This document shows positions 61,001 through 64,000 of a stretch of DNA of 64,000 nt, piece after piece. How positions within the stretch are numbered: the stretch's first letter is position 1; each line of letters begins with the position of its first letter. The translations under genes were made by a program, and so were the position numbers. Under the pieces are notes generated by a model that saw only the letters and a list, made by a program, of their open reading frames with translations, searched no databases and was not told where the DNA came from. Source of the stretch: Zerene cesonia (lineage: Eukaryota > Arthropoda > Insecta > Lepidoptera > Pieridae); contig NC_052126.1 of NCBI RefSeq assembly GCF_012273895.1, positions 5,221,218-5,285,217 of the forward strand, in the 5' to 3' direction.

Positions 61001-63880
61001 ATGAAAAAGTCATTGTATATGCCCATTAAAATTAATACAATTGTATTACAGTGGCACCAAAATGGCAAATAGAGCCAACAAACTCGTCAGTAGTGCTCGG
61101 GCGGTCCGGCCTCGTGTCGTGCAGCGCGACCGGCTATCCCGCCCCGCAGGTGCATTGGATGAAGAAAGATGGTATGTTTCGTTATTTTAACAAAATTTTA
61201 ATGAAAAGTTTTGATCATGTTAAATTAAGTGTAATGTAACCGATTATTTCATTAATTGAACTTACATAATATGCTTAGACATATCAGCTTGCAATTCAGT
61301 AAAAGAACCTTCTTTTTTTGAAAAACCTCGTTATAAACATAAATTTTACAGCAATATCAAAAAGAACCTAAGATATACCTTAAAACATCATGTTTTCATC
61401 AATTCTTGAGAAAACTTTCCTAAGGAGCTAAAACCATAAGTAACTGTTCCAGCTGCATGCTATGAGGAAAACTTATTTATAGACCTTAAAAAATAATATT
61501 AAAACATACAACTTTTCCAGCAATTCTGGGAACATGGCAGCCAGTACTAGAATTGGCTGGTGGTGGGATACTGAGTCTGGCAAATGGGACACTCGTTATA
61601 GATGAAGTGTCGCTATCAGATGAAGGGTTATACTCTTGTAATATTGAGAATGGCGTCGGATCACCGCTGAGCAAAACGATATGGATCACTGTAAATAGTT
61701 GGTATTTAGAATTTTATTTTTACTTGTTAAATTGTGTTTTTAATATGTTTATAGTAAGAGTGCTGTGATTTTTAATATCTAGAAGGTGTGGGATACAGAT
61801 GTGTCATTTATTAATTCATCTATTTATATACATATTTAAAATATTATTATTAAATCGTCTTTAGTAATTTTGCTAAAAAAAATGAGATGAAGGAACTTTG
61901 TTCGTTATTGGGATAACGCACTCATCGGCACTGACAGCCACGTTGGCTGGAGAGGAACTCGCGGGGAATTTATGTTCCCGTTTTATCCGATTCGTATCTA
62001 TAAAAATCCCACTGTGTTTCGTCGTGCCGCTTTAGTGAAGGAGCTGGTTATTATTCATCTGCGACCCCTTCGGCATCTTGGTCCCCCATACAGTGACTGA
62101 CAAATGAATAATATTACCAGTGACTGACAAGCAAACCATATAACTAGTGACTGATAAACGAACCATACAGCCACTGACTGACAAACAAACCATATAACCA
62201 GCGACTGACAAACGAGCCATATAACCAGTGACTGACAAACGAGCCATATAACCAGTGACTGACAAACGAACCATATAACCAGTGACTGACAAACGAACCA
62301 TATAACCAGTGACTGATAAACGAACCATATAACCAGTGACTGACAAACGAACCACATAACTACTGACTGACAAACGAACCATATAACCAGTGACTGACAA
62401 ACGAACTATATAACCAGCGACTGACAAAGGAACAATATAATCAATGACTGACAAACGGGCCATATAAACAGTGACTGACAAACGAACCATATAAACAGCG
62501 ACTGACAAAGGAACAATATAATCAATGACTGACAAACGAACCATACAGACAGTGACTGACAAAGGAACCATATAGCCAGTGAGTGAGAAAGGACCCGCCC
62601 GCAGAGCCGGCGCAGGTGTCGGCGGCGGCGCGCAACGCGACGGGACGCGCGGGCGCGGCGCTGGCGCTGGCGTGCGCGGCGCGCGGCGACCCGCCGCTTC
62701 GCCTCGCCTGGGCGCGCCGCGCCGCCGCCCCGCACGCGCTGCACGACCTGCACGCCCCGCACAACCTGCACGCGCTCGGACATCGGTGAGATGCACACGA
62801 AAGAGATGAAAAAAATACATTTTGTGATTTTTTTTTCGAATATCGCTTCGTGTTGAATTGCTTTGTGAATGAGAAATCTTAAATTTTTCGTTTATGAAGT
62901 ATTTCAATGCTATAGAACTAAAAATAAATACATTTATTTCCAGGAAAGCACAGATAAGCAAACTGAACAAAAAAGGAGTAACACTACACTACACTACACT
63001 ACACTACAACTAATATGACGATATAAAACTATAATAAAACAATAACGCTCGACACACACACACAGCGCATAATAAACAGTTTTTTTTTTGTTTCATGTTA
63101 AACGTTTTTGAAGTGAAACTTCTTTAGAATCGTTGTGATTTCAAACCTGATGCAACGGAAAAACGACAGGTAAGAGACAGAAATACAAAAATGTGTAGAA
63201 TGAAGCCGGCAAAGAATGAGACAGAAATATACATACTATTTTATTCATTCTTTTGACGATTTATTGAAGTTTCACTTCTATCATGTGTGAATCACACACA
63301 CACCTTTTTTAATGGATTACGGTATGTTTGGGATAATTTGAAAGGTAAATTTATCACTTATCAATTTCCTTTGAGGCATTTCGAGGGACAGCAAGTTGGG
63401 GTGTTTCGGCGTATCAGCTTTGATCTTCAATAATTTGGGGTATAGAAAAGGACTTTTTGCACGTTTATATATTGTTAATATTTAAAATATGACAGTGATG
63501 GCTCAGTCGTATAGACTAAAAAATCGATAAGTCAAGGAATTAAAACGAAATGAAGATGCATGTAAATTGATTTATCAATTTATCTGCGTGAATAGAAAAA
63601 CATCATCACTGCTCAAGACAGTAAAGGAAAATCATAAGAAAACAAATCACAATCATCACTGATCCATCACCATTACAAACCTTCGCACAAGAACACAGCC
63701 ATCTGCCACTCAACTAAGAAAATCATTACAGATTCAAAATATCGGAAACAAAAACGGAATTCGGCGTAACGAGTACGGTCAACATACACTTCGCTGAGAC
63801 CCGCGACGCCGGCGTGTACCAGTGCACGGCCACCAACCCGTACGGCTCCGCCACCCAGAACGTCTACCTTAGTGTACTGG
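22021..63880 (+). CDS. Dscam-family Ig cell adhesion protein, 5' part of a multi-exon gene (partial, runs past window end)
   Basis: Joined coding exons: 22021-22072, 27319-27382, 29965-29996, 34513-34564, 35847-35881, 45390-45417, 51067-51113, 55811-55896, 56768-56859, 57703-57854, 58945-59035, 59481-59847, 60250-60385, 61052-61171, 61521-61690, 62592-62785, 63732-63880. Every junction keeps one open frame and gives 622 residues plus one base. Seen: signal peptide, 86-residue linker, basic cluster at 105-110, then Ig domains with Cys pairs 137/195, 236/298, 341/393, 435/491 and 536/604. Known of the family: Dscams are homophilic neuronal surface receptors with nine Ig, four FNIII, one Ig, two FNIII, one TM segment. 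The motifs match canonical Ig5-Ig9 in order; Ig1-Ig4 are not in the window. FNIII and TM exons must lie beyond 64000. Orthology to Dscam2, 3 or 4 is not decided. Confidence 0.93.
22735..22890 (+). mobile_element. CTAGT-ending element in intron 1
   Basis: Body with CAATCGATTTTAATAAAATT and end GCCGGGGCGTGCAGCTAGT. It lies between exons 1 and 2. Confidence 0.5.
25058..25450 (-). mobile_element. CTAGT-type element, long form
   Basis: ACTAGCTTCCCGCCCGCGGC at the left and TTTTGAAATCCGTCCAGTAG near the right, the usual layout of a reversed Helitron-like copy. A similar fragment lies at 44279-44508. Confidence 0.5.
26418..26591 (+). mobile_element. Helitron-like element with internal deletion
   Basis: Start and end match the family. 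The block containing CCCGATATTCCTACGG is missing. Confidence 0.7.
27319..27382 (+). CDS. Coding exon 2: linker microexon, phase 1 to 2
   Basis: 64 nt between TTTTTTTCAG and GTAAGT. It encodes residues 18-39, starting DAFPNNARRPIVG. No domain is recognised. It is hydrophilic, with an internal Arg-Arg pair at 25-26. Its length is not a multiple of three and it reads in frame into the 32-nt exon at 29965. Joining it straight to the exon at 34513 would hit TGA, so its use depends on exon 3. Confidence 0.68.
27785..28162 (+). mobile_element. Repeat related to 18780-19075
   Basis: Shares ATCGGGCTGAAA-type and ATGTAGGTATCCGATAAGGA blocks and a CGCGGGTGAAGCTGCGG end with 18780-19075. The minus-strand ORFs here are non-coding by-products. 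Confidence 0.5.
28680..28892 (+). repeat. Unnamed dispersed repeat (CACCGATCCTTGAT...GAGTCTAAAGGAGTC)
   Basis: Conserved blocks are TTATTGTCACCGATCCTTGA, then GTACAAA, then TCAAGTCTAAAGGAGTCG. Other copies: about 18180-18310, 25540-25700, 33240-33410 and 54060-54212 on plus; 5250-5330, 23830-23940 and 43375-43560 on minus. Family identity not recognised. Confidence 0.7.
28943..29230 (-). mobile_element. Poly(A) retroposon, minus-strand copy
   Basis: Reverse of the family consensus from GTGATAGCGGGCAACTGAAC to GCATGCTCGACTCCCA, with an internal deletion. Confidence 0.8.
29965..29996 (+). CDS. Coding exon 3: 32-nt linker microexon, phase 2 to 1
   Basis: Acceptor TGTTTGTTTCAG and donor GTAAGG bound only 32 nt. 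In the frame handed on by exon 2 it reads SRIQASNYNE (residues 40-49, with split codons at both ends). It restores phase 1, exactly what the exon at 34513 requires. Without it exons 2 and 4 cannot be joined in frame, which is the main support. No known motif. Confidence 0.65.
30064..30180 (+). mobile_element. SINE 3' fragment
   Basis: CGTCGTGAGGTAACCAGCGTG and GGATTATGGCCTAAACCTTCATG match the 3' half of the family at 5580. Lies just after exon 3. Confidence 0.55.
30640..30772 (+). mobile_element. LINE-like 3' fragment (TTCGAAACGTCGG)
   Basis: CTCCCCGTGACCTCGCTGAA, GTTCGAAACGTCGG and AATGAATAAATCGCG. A second copy in the same direction is at 31390-31530; both are in the intron between exons 3 and 4. 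Confidence 0.6.
31390..31530 (+). mobile_element. LINE-like 3' fragment (TTCGAAACGTCGG)
   Basis: Second copy of the 30640 element, including ATAATACTCGCGTAAAATCA at the end. Confidence 0.6.
31730..31963 (-). mobile_element. tRNA-derived SINE copy with internal duplication
   Basis: Shares the body (CTGATCGATTTTCTTTATGG) and the GGAGGCGGTC end with the copy at 58042. The GGGAATC/CCGGTTCCC portion is duplicated around the B-box region. Confidence 0.75.
33240..33412 (+). repeat. Copy of the CACCGATCCTT dispersed repeat
   Basis: TTATCACCGATCATTGATAA and GGGTCAAAAGCGAGTCTAAAG, then GAGTCAATCA. Confidence 0.65.
34513..34564 (+). CDS. Coding exon 4: acidic linker microexon, phase 1 to 2
   Basis: 52 nt between TTTTTGTTACAG and GTAAGT. 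Only one of three frames is open and it is the one used. Residues 50-67 read DTLDADYDGHSGQDFADG, rich in Asp and Gly and probably disordered. Asp50 is shared with exon 3. No family match recognised. Confidence 0.72.
35421..35578 (-). mobile_element. Second Helitron-like family, partial
   Basis: CGCCCCGACTTCGCTCTTGG and GTACATATATAGCCTATAGA, then GTAGTTCCTGAGGTTTTCGC. Confidence 0.55.
35580..35750 (-). mobile_element. Second Helitron-like family
   Basis: ACTAGCTGTTCGCCCCGGCT to TATAATATTAGTGTAGATA. It ends less than 100 nt before the acceptor of exon 5. Confidence 0.65.
35847..35881 (+). CDS. Coding exon 5: 35-nt linker microexon, phase 2 to 1
   Basis: 35 nt bounded by TTTATTTCAG and GTGAGT. 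Continues the frame from exon 4 with residues 68-78 (FEYNKHQRMDN) plus split codons. Hydrophilic, no motif recognised. Followed by a 9.5-kb intron filled with repeats. Confidence 0.68.
36214..36414 (+). mobile_element. Helitron-like element (Lep1-type), about 200 bp
   Basis: Starts TCCTACTAATATTATAAATG and ends GGGTGAAACCGCAGGGCGCA then GCTAGT. These termini recur in the copies listed below. A CTAGT end without terminal inverted repeats is typical of lepidopteran Helitron-related elements. No ORF, so non-autonomous. Confidence 0.75.
36745..36950 (-). mobile_element. Helitron-like element, minus orientation
   Basis: Full-length reverse copy, 330 nt after the plus-strand copy at 36214. Confidence 0.74.
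37085..37140 (+). mobile_element. Helitron-like 3'-end fragment
   Basis: Only the last 55 bases, through GGGGCGCAGCTAGT. Confidence 0.65.
38556..38763 (+). mobile_element. Helitron-like element
   Basis: TCCTACTAGTATTATAAATA start and GGGGTGCAGCTAGT end, with all internal blocks. Confidence 0.72.
40095..40262 (-). mobile_element. tRNA-derived SINE copy
   Basis: Same family as the copy at 58042. The minus strand shows CCTTGGTACAGTGGTTGAAG and a B-box-like GGTTCGATTCC. Confidence 0.8.
42125..42318 (-). mobile_element. Fourth Helitron-like family
   Basis: Matches 113-320 block by block (GATATCAAGATC, CAAGTCAGCTCATACCCTGT, TTTCATCAAAATCCGTTC). Confidence 0.62.
42999..43171 (-). mobile_element. 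Helitron-like element, left half of a head-to-head pair
   Basis: Reverse copy ending TAATATTAGTAGGAT, directly abutting an opposite copy at 43171. Confidence 0.7.
43171..43323 (+). mobile_element. Helitron-like element, right half of a head-to-head pair
   Basis: Forward copy starting TAATACTATAATGCGAAGGT, shortened internally, ending GGGCGCAGCTAGT. Confidence 0.68.
43375..43560 (-). repeat. Copy of the CACCGATCCTT dispersed repeat, minus orientation
   Basis: CGACTCGTTTAGATTC and GTCAAGGCTCGGTGACAATA are the reverse of the conserved blocks. Confidence 0.6.
45390..45417 (+). CDS. Coding exon 6: 28-nt linker microexon, phase 1 to 2
   Basis: The smallest exon, 28 nt, with a strong acceptor (TATTTGTTTCAG) and a GTAAGT donor. 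It adds residues 79-88, SNGEESRIST. Other entry phases meet a stop immediately (C|TAA), so the chosen phase is constrained. Acidic and Ser-rich, no motif. Confidence 0.68.
47038..47132 (+). mobile_element. Poly(A) retroposon 3' fragment
   Basis: Only the last 90 bases (ATGTTCATGGGCGGTGGTGA through CTATTACATAAAAAA). Confidence 0.75.
47878..48098 (+). mobile_element. Third Helitron-like family
   Basis: ACATTATAAATGCGAAAGTA start and GTCGCGGGCGAAAAGCTAGT end. Related fragments at about 2200-2415, 13020-13210 and 53515-53645. Confidence 0.6.
48117..48286 (+). mobile_element. Second Helitron-like family, plus orientation
   Basis: ATCTATATTAATATTATAAG start and GTCGGGGGACCGCTAGT end. Directly preceded by another CTAGT-ending element (47878-48098). 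Confidence 0.68.
50223..50550 (+). mobile_element. Poly(A) retroposon, full-length copy
   Basis: Near-identical to 13271-13592 over its length, ending in an A run. It lies in the 5.6-kb intron before exon 7, about 500 nt upstream of that exon. Confidence 0.85.
51067..51113 (+). CDS. Coding exon 7: linker microexon, phase 2 to 1
   Basis: 47 nt between TTTTTACAG and GTAAGT, encoding residues 88-103 (TETMHEKLDENWNLLN). The Glu/Leu pattern could form a short amphipathic helix, but no known domain is seen. It closes the microexon train in phase 1, as required by exon 8. Confidence 0.7.
51125..51262 (+). mobile_element. SINE 3' fragment just after exon 7
   Basis: GTCGACATGTGACATTTGGC, GTGGTGGATTATGGC and GGCTGATGATGA match the 3' half of the SINE at 5580. 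It begins about ten bases after the exon 7 donor. Confidence 0.55.
51859..51880 (+). repeat. (CATA)n microsatellite
   Basis: ATACATACATACATACATAC, five to six units. Confidence 0.85.
51908..52158 (-). mobile_element. Poly(A) retroposon, degenerate minus-strand copy with a TG run
   Basis: Reverse of the family (GGTAAGCGATCACTACCGCC, later CCGGTACGAGCTGGC), interrupted at about 51987-52008 by a (TG)n microsatellite. Confidence 0.65.
53256..53327 (+). repeat. Perfect 27-bp inverted repeat (hairpin)
   Basis: 53256-53282 and 53301-53327 are exact reverse complements around an 18-nt loop. The sequence after the right arm (ATTTATAAAGCATTTCAATG) also occurs at about 3938-4010, and part of it near 62893-62925, so this is a dispersed repeat. 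Confidence 0.85.
54060..54212 (+). repeat. Copy of the CACCGATCCTT dispersed repeat
   Basis: Contains ACACGATCCTTGATAAGTGG and GGGTCAAAAGCGAGTCTAAAG, then GAGTCGATT. Confidence 0.65.
55188..55335 (+). mobile_element. tRNA-derived SINE copy, plus orientation
   Basis: Starts GACCGCCTCCTTGCTACAGT, with GTTCGTATCCCGGTGAGGAG and a body resembling the reverse of the 58042 copy. Degenerate. Confidence 0.7.
55811..55896 (+). CDS. Coding exon 8: basic cluster and start of Ig5-like domain, phase 1 to 0
   Basis: Acceptor TTTCATTACAG, donor GTAAGT. Residues 104-132 begin DKKRKRRFADNRV, where R107-K-R-R110 fits the furin rule R-X-K/R-R. They continue with QHFTERTLTPGGD (120-132), which resembles the first strands of Dscam Ig5. 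If the basic site is cut in the secretory pathway, the 18-110 linker would be removed and Ig5 would become N-terminal. Cleavage is inferred, not shown. Confidence 0.9.
56147..56347 (+). mobile_element. Helitron-like element, best-preserved copy
   Basis: Full-length and close to the consensus of the other copies. It lies in the intron between exons 8 and 9, which is otherwise short. Confidence 0.78.
56768..56859 (+). CDS. Coding exon 9: Ig5-like domain, first Cys and core Trp, phase 0 to 2
   Basis: Acceptor ATGATTTTCAG, donor GTAATT. Residues 133-163 start ISMQC (Cys137) and reach FTW (Trp149), the invariant B-strand Cys and C-strand Trp of an Ig fold. The domain finishes in the next exon. 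An intron within an Ig domain is usual for Dscam genes. Confidence 0.95.
57011..57140 (+). mobile_element. LINE 3' tail
   Basis: GGTTGCCTGGAAGAAATCGC, GATAAGGCCGCC and a (TAAA)n tail, matching 1490-1622. It lies in the intron between exons 9 and 10. A fragment is also at 33788-33840. Confidence 0.65.
57468..57660 (+). repeat. Palindromic MITE-like element
   Basis: GATGTGAAACATC (57492-57504) is inverted as GATGTTTCACATC (57633-57645). The core holds an 18-bp perfect palindrome GTGGCGACGCGTCGCCAC (57571-57588) and a further GCGTCGCCACGC copy. It ends about 40 nt before exon 10. No transposase ORF is present. Confidence 0.6.
57703..57854 (+). CDS. Coding exon 10: Ig5-like domain, C-terminal half, phase 2 to 1
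   Basis: Acceptor TTTCTCATCAG, donor GTGAGA. Residues 163-214 include LNISRVRVEDGGLYSC, the D-x-G-x-Y-x-C F-strand signature with Cys195 pairing to Cys137, and end in VYG, the conserved Ig5-Ig6 joint of Dscams. N181-I-S is a potential N-glycosylation site. The donor GT falls inside a codon that would otherwise read on, so the exon end rests on phase with exon 11. Confidence 0.95.
58042..58260 (-). mobile_element. tRNA-derived SINE with target-site duplication
   Basis: On the minus strand the head holds A-box-like TGGTACAGTGG and B-box GGTTCAATTCC, the RNA polymerase III promoter of tRNA-derived SINEs. The direct repeat AGTATCAAGGTTTAAA flanks it at 58026-58041 and 58260-58275, so the insertion is recent and intact. 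It lies in the intron before exon 11. Confidence 0.88.
58290..58610 (+). repeat. Dispersed repeat with GACAGACGGACAG-type run
   Basis: Contains ATGAGATACAGGCTGGTGAC, a CAGGCAGACAGGCATA run at 58476-58557 and GCGAAGTCTTAGTACCCTTA. A related degenerate copy is at about 49880-50175. The short plus-strand ORF at 58421 is repeat-derived. Confidence 0.6.
58945..59035 (+). CDS. Coding exon 11: Ig6-like domain, N-terminal half, phase 1 to 2
   Basis: Acceptor TACTCCAG, donor GTAAGA. Residues 214-244 start GPPYIRALPPIKV and contain LRCPYYGYPI with Cys236. The PPYIR start and the CP-x-x-GYPI motif are hallmarks of Dscam Ig6. Confidence 0.96.
59481..59847 (+). CDS. Coding exon 12: Ig6 C-terminal half and Ig7 N-terminal half, phase 2 to 0
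   Basis: The largest exon in the window (367 nt), acceptor TCTGTTCCAG, donor GTAATT. It completes Ig6 (Trp248, AKYTC with Cys298) and opens Ig7 with APILDDLLLGNNLQEGQ, Cys341 and GDLPIHFEWLKDG (346-358, Trp354). In hypervariable Dscam1 the whole of Ig7 is one of many alternative exons. Here Ig7 is split by an intron and only one copy exists, arguing for a non-hypervariable paralogue. The Ig6 F strand has NNGAKYTC rather than the usual D-x-G. A Lys/Arg-rich C'-D loop (residues 264-274) is unusual. Confidence 0.97.
60116..60204 (+). repeat. Perfect 35-bp inverted repeat with internal 29-bp tandem duplication
   Basis: Arms 60116-60150 and 60170-60204 are exact reverse complements, separated by 19 nt. 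The right part also contains a 29-nt unit twice in tandem (60141-60169 and 60170-60198). The structure sits 45 nt before the acceptor of exon 13. Confidence 0.95.
60250..60385 (+). CDS. Coding exon 13: Ig7-like domain, C-terminal half, phase 0 to 1
   Basis: Acceptor TTTTCTCCAG, donor GTGAGT. Residues 367-411 contain SALVIKSVALEHCGTYTC and end STELYIK; Cys393 pairs with Cys341. Cys388 occupies a position that is usually Ser or Asp in this motif (HSGxYTC), leaving an odd cysteine. N403-K-S is a potential glycosylation site. Confidence 0.96.
61052..61171 (+). CDS. Coding exon 14: Ig8-like domain, N-terminal half, phase 1 to 1
   Basis: Acceptor TTGTATTACAG, donor GTATGT. Residues 412-451 read VAPKWQIEPTNSSVVLG onward through VSCSATGYPAPQVHW (Cys435, Trp447) to KKD. 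APKW-x-x-EP matches the Dscam Ig8 start (PPRW-x-x-EP). N422-S-S is a possible glycosylation site. The middle of the exon is markedly GC-rich in third positions. Confidence 0.96.
61521..61690 (+). CDS. Coding exon 15: Ig8-like domain, C-terminal half, phase 1 to 0
   Basis: Acceptor ACTTTTCCAG. Residues 452-508 contain GTLVIDEVSLSDEGLYSC (Cys491) and end KTIWIT. The end is the least certain boundary in the gene. I use ACT|GTAAAT at 61691 because it exits in phase 0 and fits the next exon. A second GT at 61702 gives phase 2 and would create a stop. A weak GT at 61698 could work only with a different downstream acceptor. Confidence 0.9.
61909..62088 (+). mobile_element. Retroelement fragment before the minisatellite
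   Basis: ATCCCACTGTGTTTCGTCGT, GAGCTGGTTATTATTCATCT and GCGACCCCTTCGGCATCTT match blocks at 1364-1455. The 27-bp minisatellite starts immediately after its end. Confidence 0.55.
62091..62591 (+). repeat. 27-bp minisatellite, 18 full units plus a partial unit
   Basis: Consensus about CAGTGACTGACAAACGAACC followed by ATATAAC. Eighteen full units run from 62091 to 62576. The nineteenth (62577-62591) is cut short where exon 16 begins. Because 27 is a multiple of three, the reverse strand is open for long stretches with a nine-residue period; this is not taken as a gene. Each unit carries CTGAC or a one-base variant, which resembles a splicing branch point. Confidence 0.97.
62592..62785 (+). CDS. 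Coding exon 16: Ig9-like domain, N-terminal half, extreme GC, phase 0 to 2
   Basis: Starts at AAAG|GAC and ends CATCG|GTGAGA. Residues 509-573 contain RNAT (522-525, matching the RNQT glycosylation motif of Dscam Ig9), LACAARGDPPLRLAW (Cys536, Trp548), then a low-complexity His/Leu/Ala/Pro run at about 552-572. Nearly every third position is G or C, unlike the neighbouring exons. The acceptor has no pyrimidine tract because a 27-bp minisatellite runs right up to it. In-frame sequence upstream meets TGA, so the exon cannot extend far. An alternative acceptor a few bases upstream is possible. Confidence 0.85.
62981..63007 (+). repeat. (ACACT)n microsatellite
   Basis: About five ACACT units, in the intron after exon 16. 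Confidence 0.85.
63490..63715 (+). mobile_element. Diverged SINE upstream of exon 17
   Basis: GACAGTGATGGCTCAGTCGT head and ACTGCTCAAGACAGTAAAGG body resemble the family at 5580. It ends about 15 nt before the acceptor of exon 17. Confidence 0.5.
63732..63880 (+). CDS. Coding exon 17: Ig9-like domain, C-terminal half, phase 2 to 1 (last exon in window)
   Basis: Acceptor AAATCATTACAG, donor GTGAGT. Residues 573-622 read RFKISETKTEFGV onward to DAGVYQCTATNPYGSATQ (Cys604) and VYLSVL. The NPYG motif and spacing match the end of Dscam Ig9. It stops in phase 1, the usual domain-boundary phase, so the first FNIII exon is expected next. Confidence 0.96.
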
Positions 63881-63968
63881 GTGAGTTCAATTCATTATCT
63901 CCTTAATTACGTGTAATAATTCATGTAGTTAAAAAAAACTTAAATCATATCCTTCCCACTGTACTACT

Positions 63969-64000
63969 TCCTACTAATATAATAAATGCGAAAGTTTGTA
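63969..64000 (+). mobile_element. Start of a Helitron-like element cut by the window edge
   Basis: TTCCTACTAATATAATAAAT then GCGAAAGTTTGTA matches the 5' end of the family at 56147. Confidence 0.6.

Larger units (their letters stand above)
62786..63731 (+). other. Intron between coding exons 16 and 17
   Basis: Composition drops abruptly from the GC-rich exon to AT-rich intron. Holds a fragment of the 53301 repeat family, the ACACT microsatellite and a diverged SINE up to the next acceptor. Confidence 0.6.

Noticed and set aside
62055..62809. Other overlapping ORFs on both strands around the minisatellite and exon 16
   Set aside because: Frame shadows of the same repeat and GC-rich exon. Only the plus-strand frame that continues the Ig domain is supported.
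62032..62970. Minus-strand ORF of 312 codons with nine-residue repeats and an Ala/Arg-rich part
   Set aside because: It is the antisense of the 27-bp minisatellite (27 is divisible by three, so one open unit stays open) joined to the antisense of GC-rich exon 16, where stops are rare.
22021..63880. Hypervariable Dscam1 locus
   Set aside because: No tandem arrays of homologous exons for Ig2, Ig3 or Ig7 were found, and Ig7 is split by an intron instead of being one variable exon.

Overview
The window is animal nuclear DNA, almost certainly from a moth or butterfly (Lepidoptera). The bulk is AT-rich and intronic. It is littered with short dispersed repeats typical of lepidopteran genomes: Helitron-like elements ending in CTAGT, tRNA-derived SINEs, a poly(A) retroposon ending near GCCCGCTATGACATAAAA, and LINE 3' tails. 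No bacterial-style genes, rRNA, true tRNA genes or CRISPR arrays were seen. The species cannot be named from the sequence.

One gene is well supported, on the + strand, and it runs off the right edge. I rebuilt 17 coding exons (22021 to 63880) by following splice sites and reading phase, and every junction is in frame. They give 622 complete residues. The product is a Dscam-family (Down syndrome cell adhesion molecule) immunoglobulin cell-surface protein. Exons 8-17 encode five consecutive Ig domains that align in order, by remembered family motifs, with Ig5, Ig6, Ig7, Ig8 and Ig9 of canonical insect Dscam. The fibronectin III, transmembrane and cytoplasmic parts must lie beyond 64000. There is no array of duplicated variable exons, so this resembles a Dscam2/3/4-type paralogue rather than hypervariable Dscam1.

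The N-terminus is unusual. I see no Ig1-Ig4. A signal-peptide exon (22021-22072) leads into six very small exons (64, 32, 52, 35, 28 and 47 nt) spread over about 24 kb. Their phases alternate 1-2, 2-1, 1-2, 2-1, 1-2, 2-1. They encode an 86-residue hydrophilic linker, followed at the start of exon 8 by a furin-like basic cluster (residues 105-110) just before Ig5.

Layout: 1-6905 is upstream DNA rich in repeats. 6906-7039 is a possible non-coding first exon with an Inr/DPE-like core promoter. 7040-22010 is a large putative first intron with a possible alternative leader exon at 19378-19445. 22011-55896 holds the signal exon, the microexon train and the first Ig exon, separated by repeat-filled introns. 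56768-63880 is a dense cluster of Ig exons. There an 18.5-copy 27-bp minisatellite abuts a very GC-rich exon (62592-62785), and hairpin elements sit just upstream of exons 10 and 13. 63881-64000 is intron ending inside another repeat.
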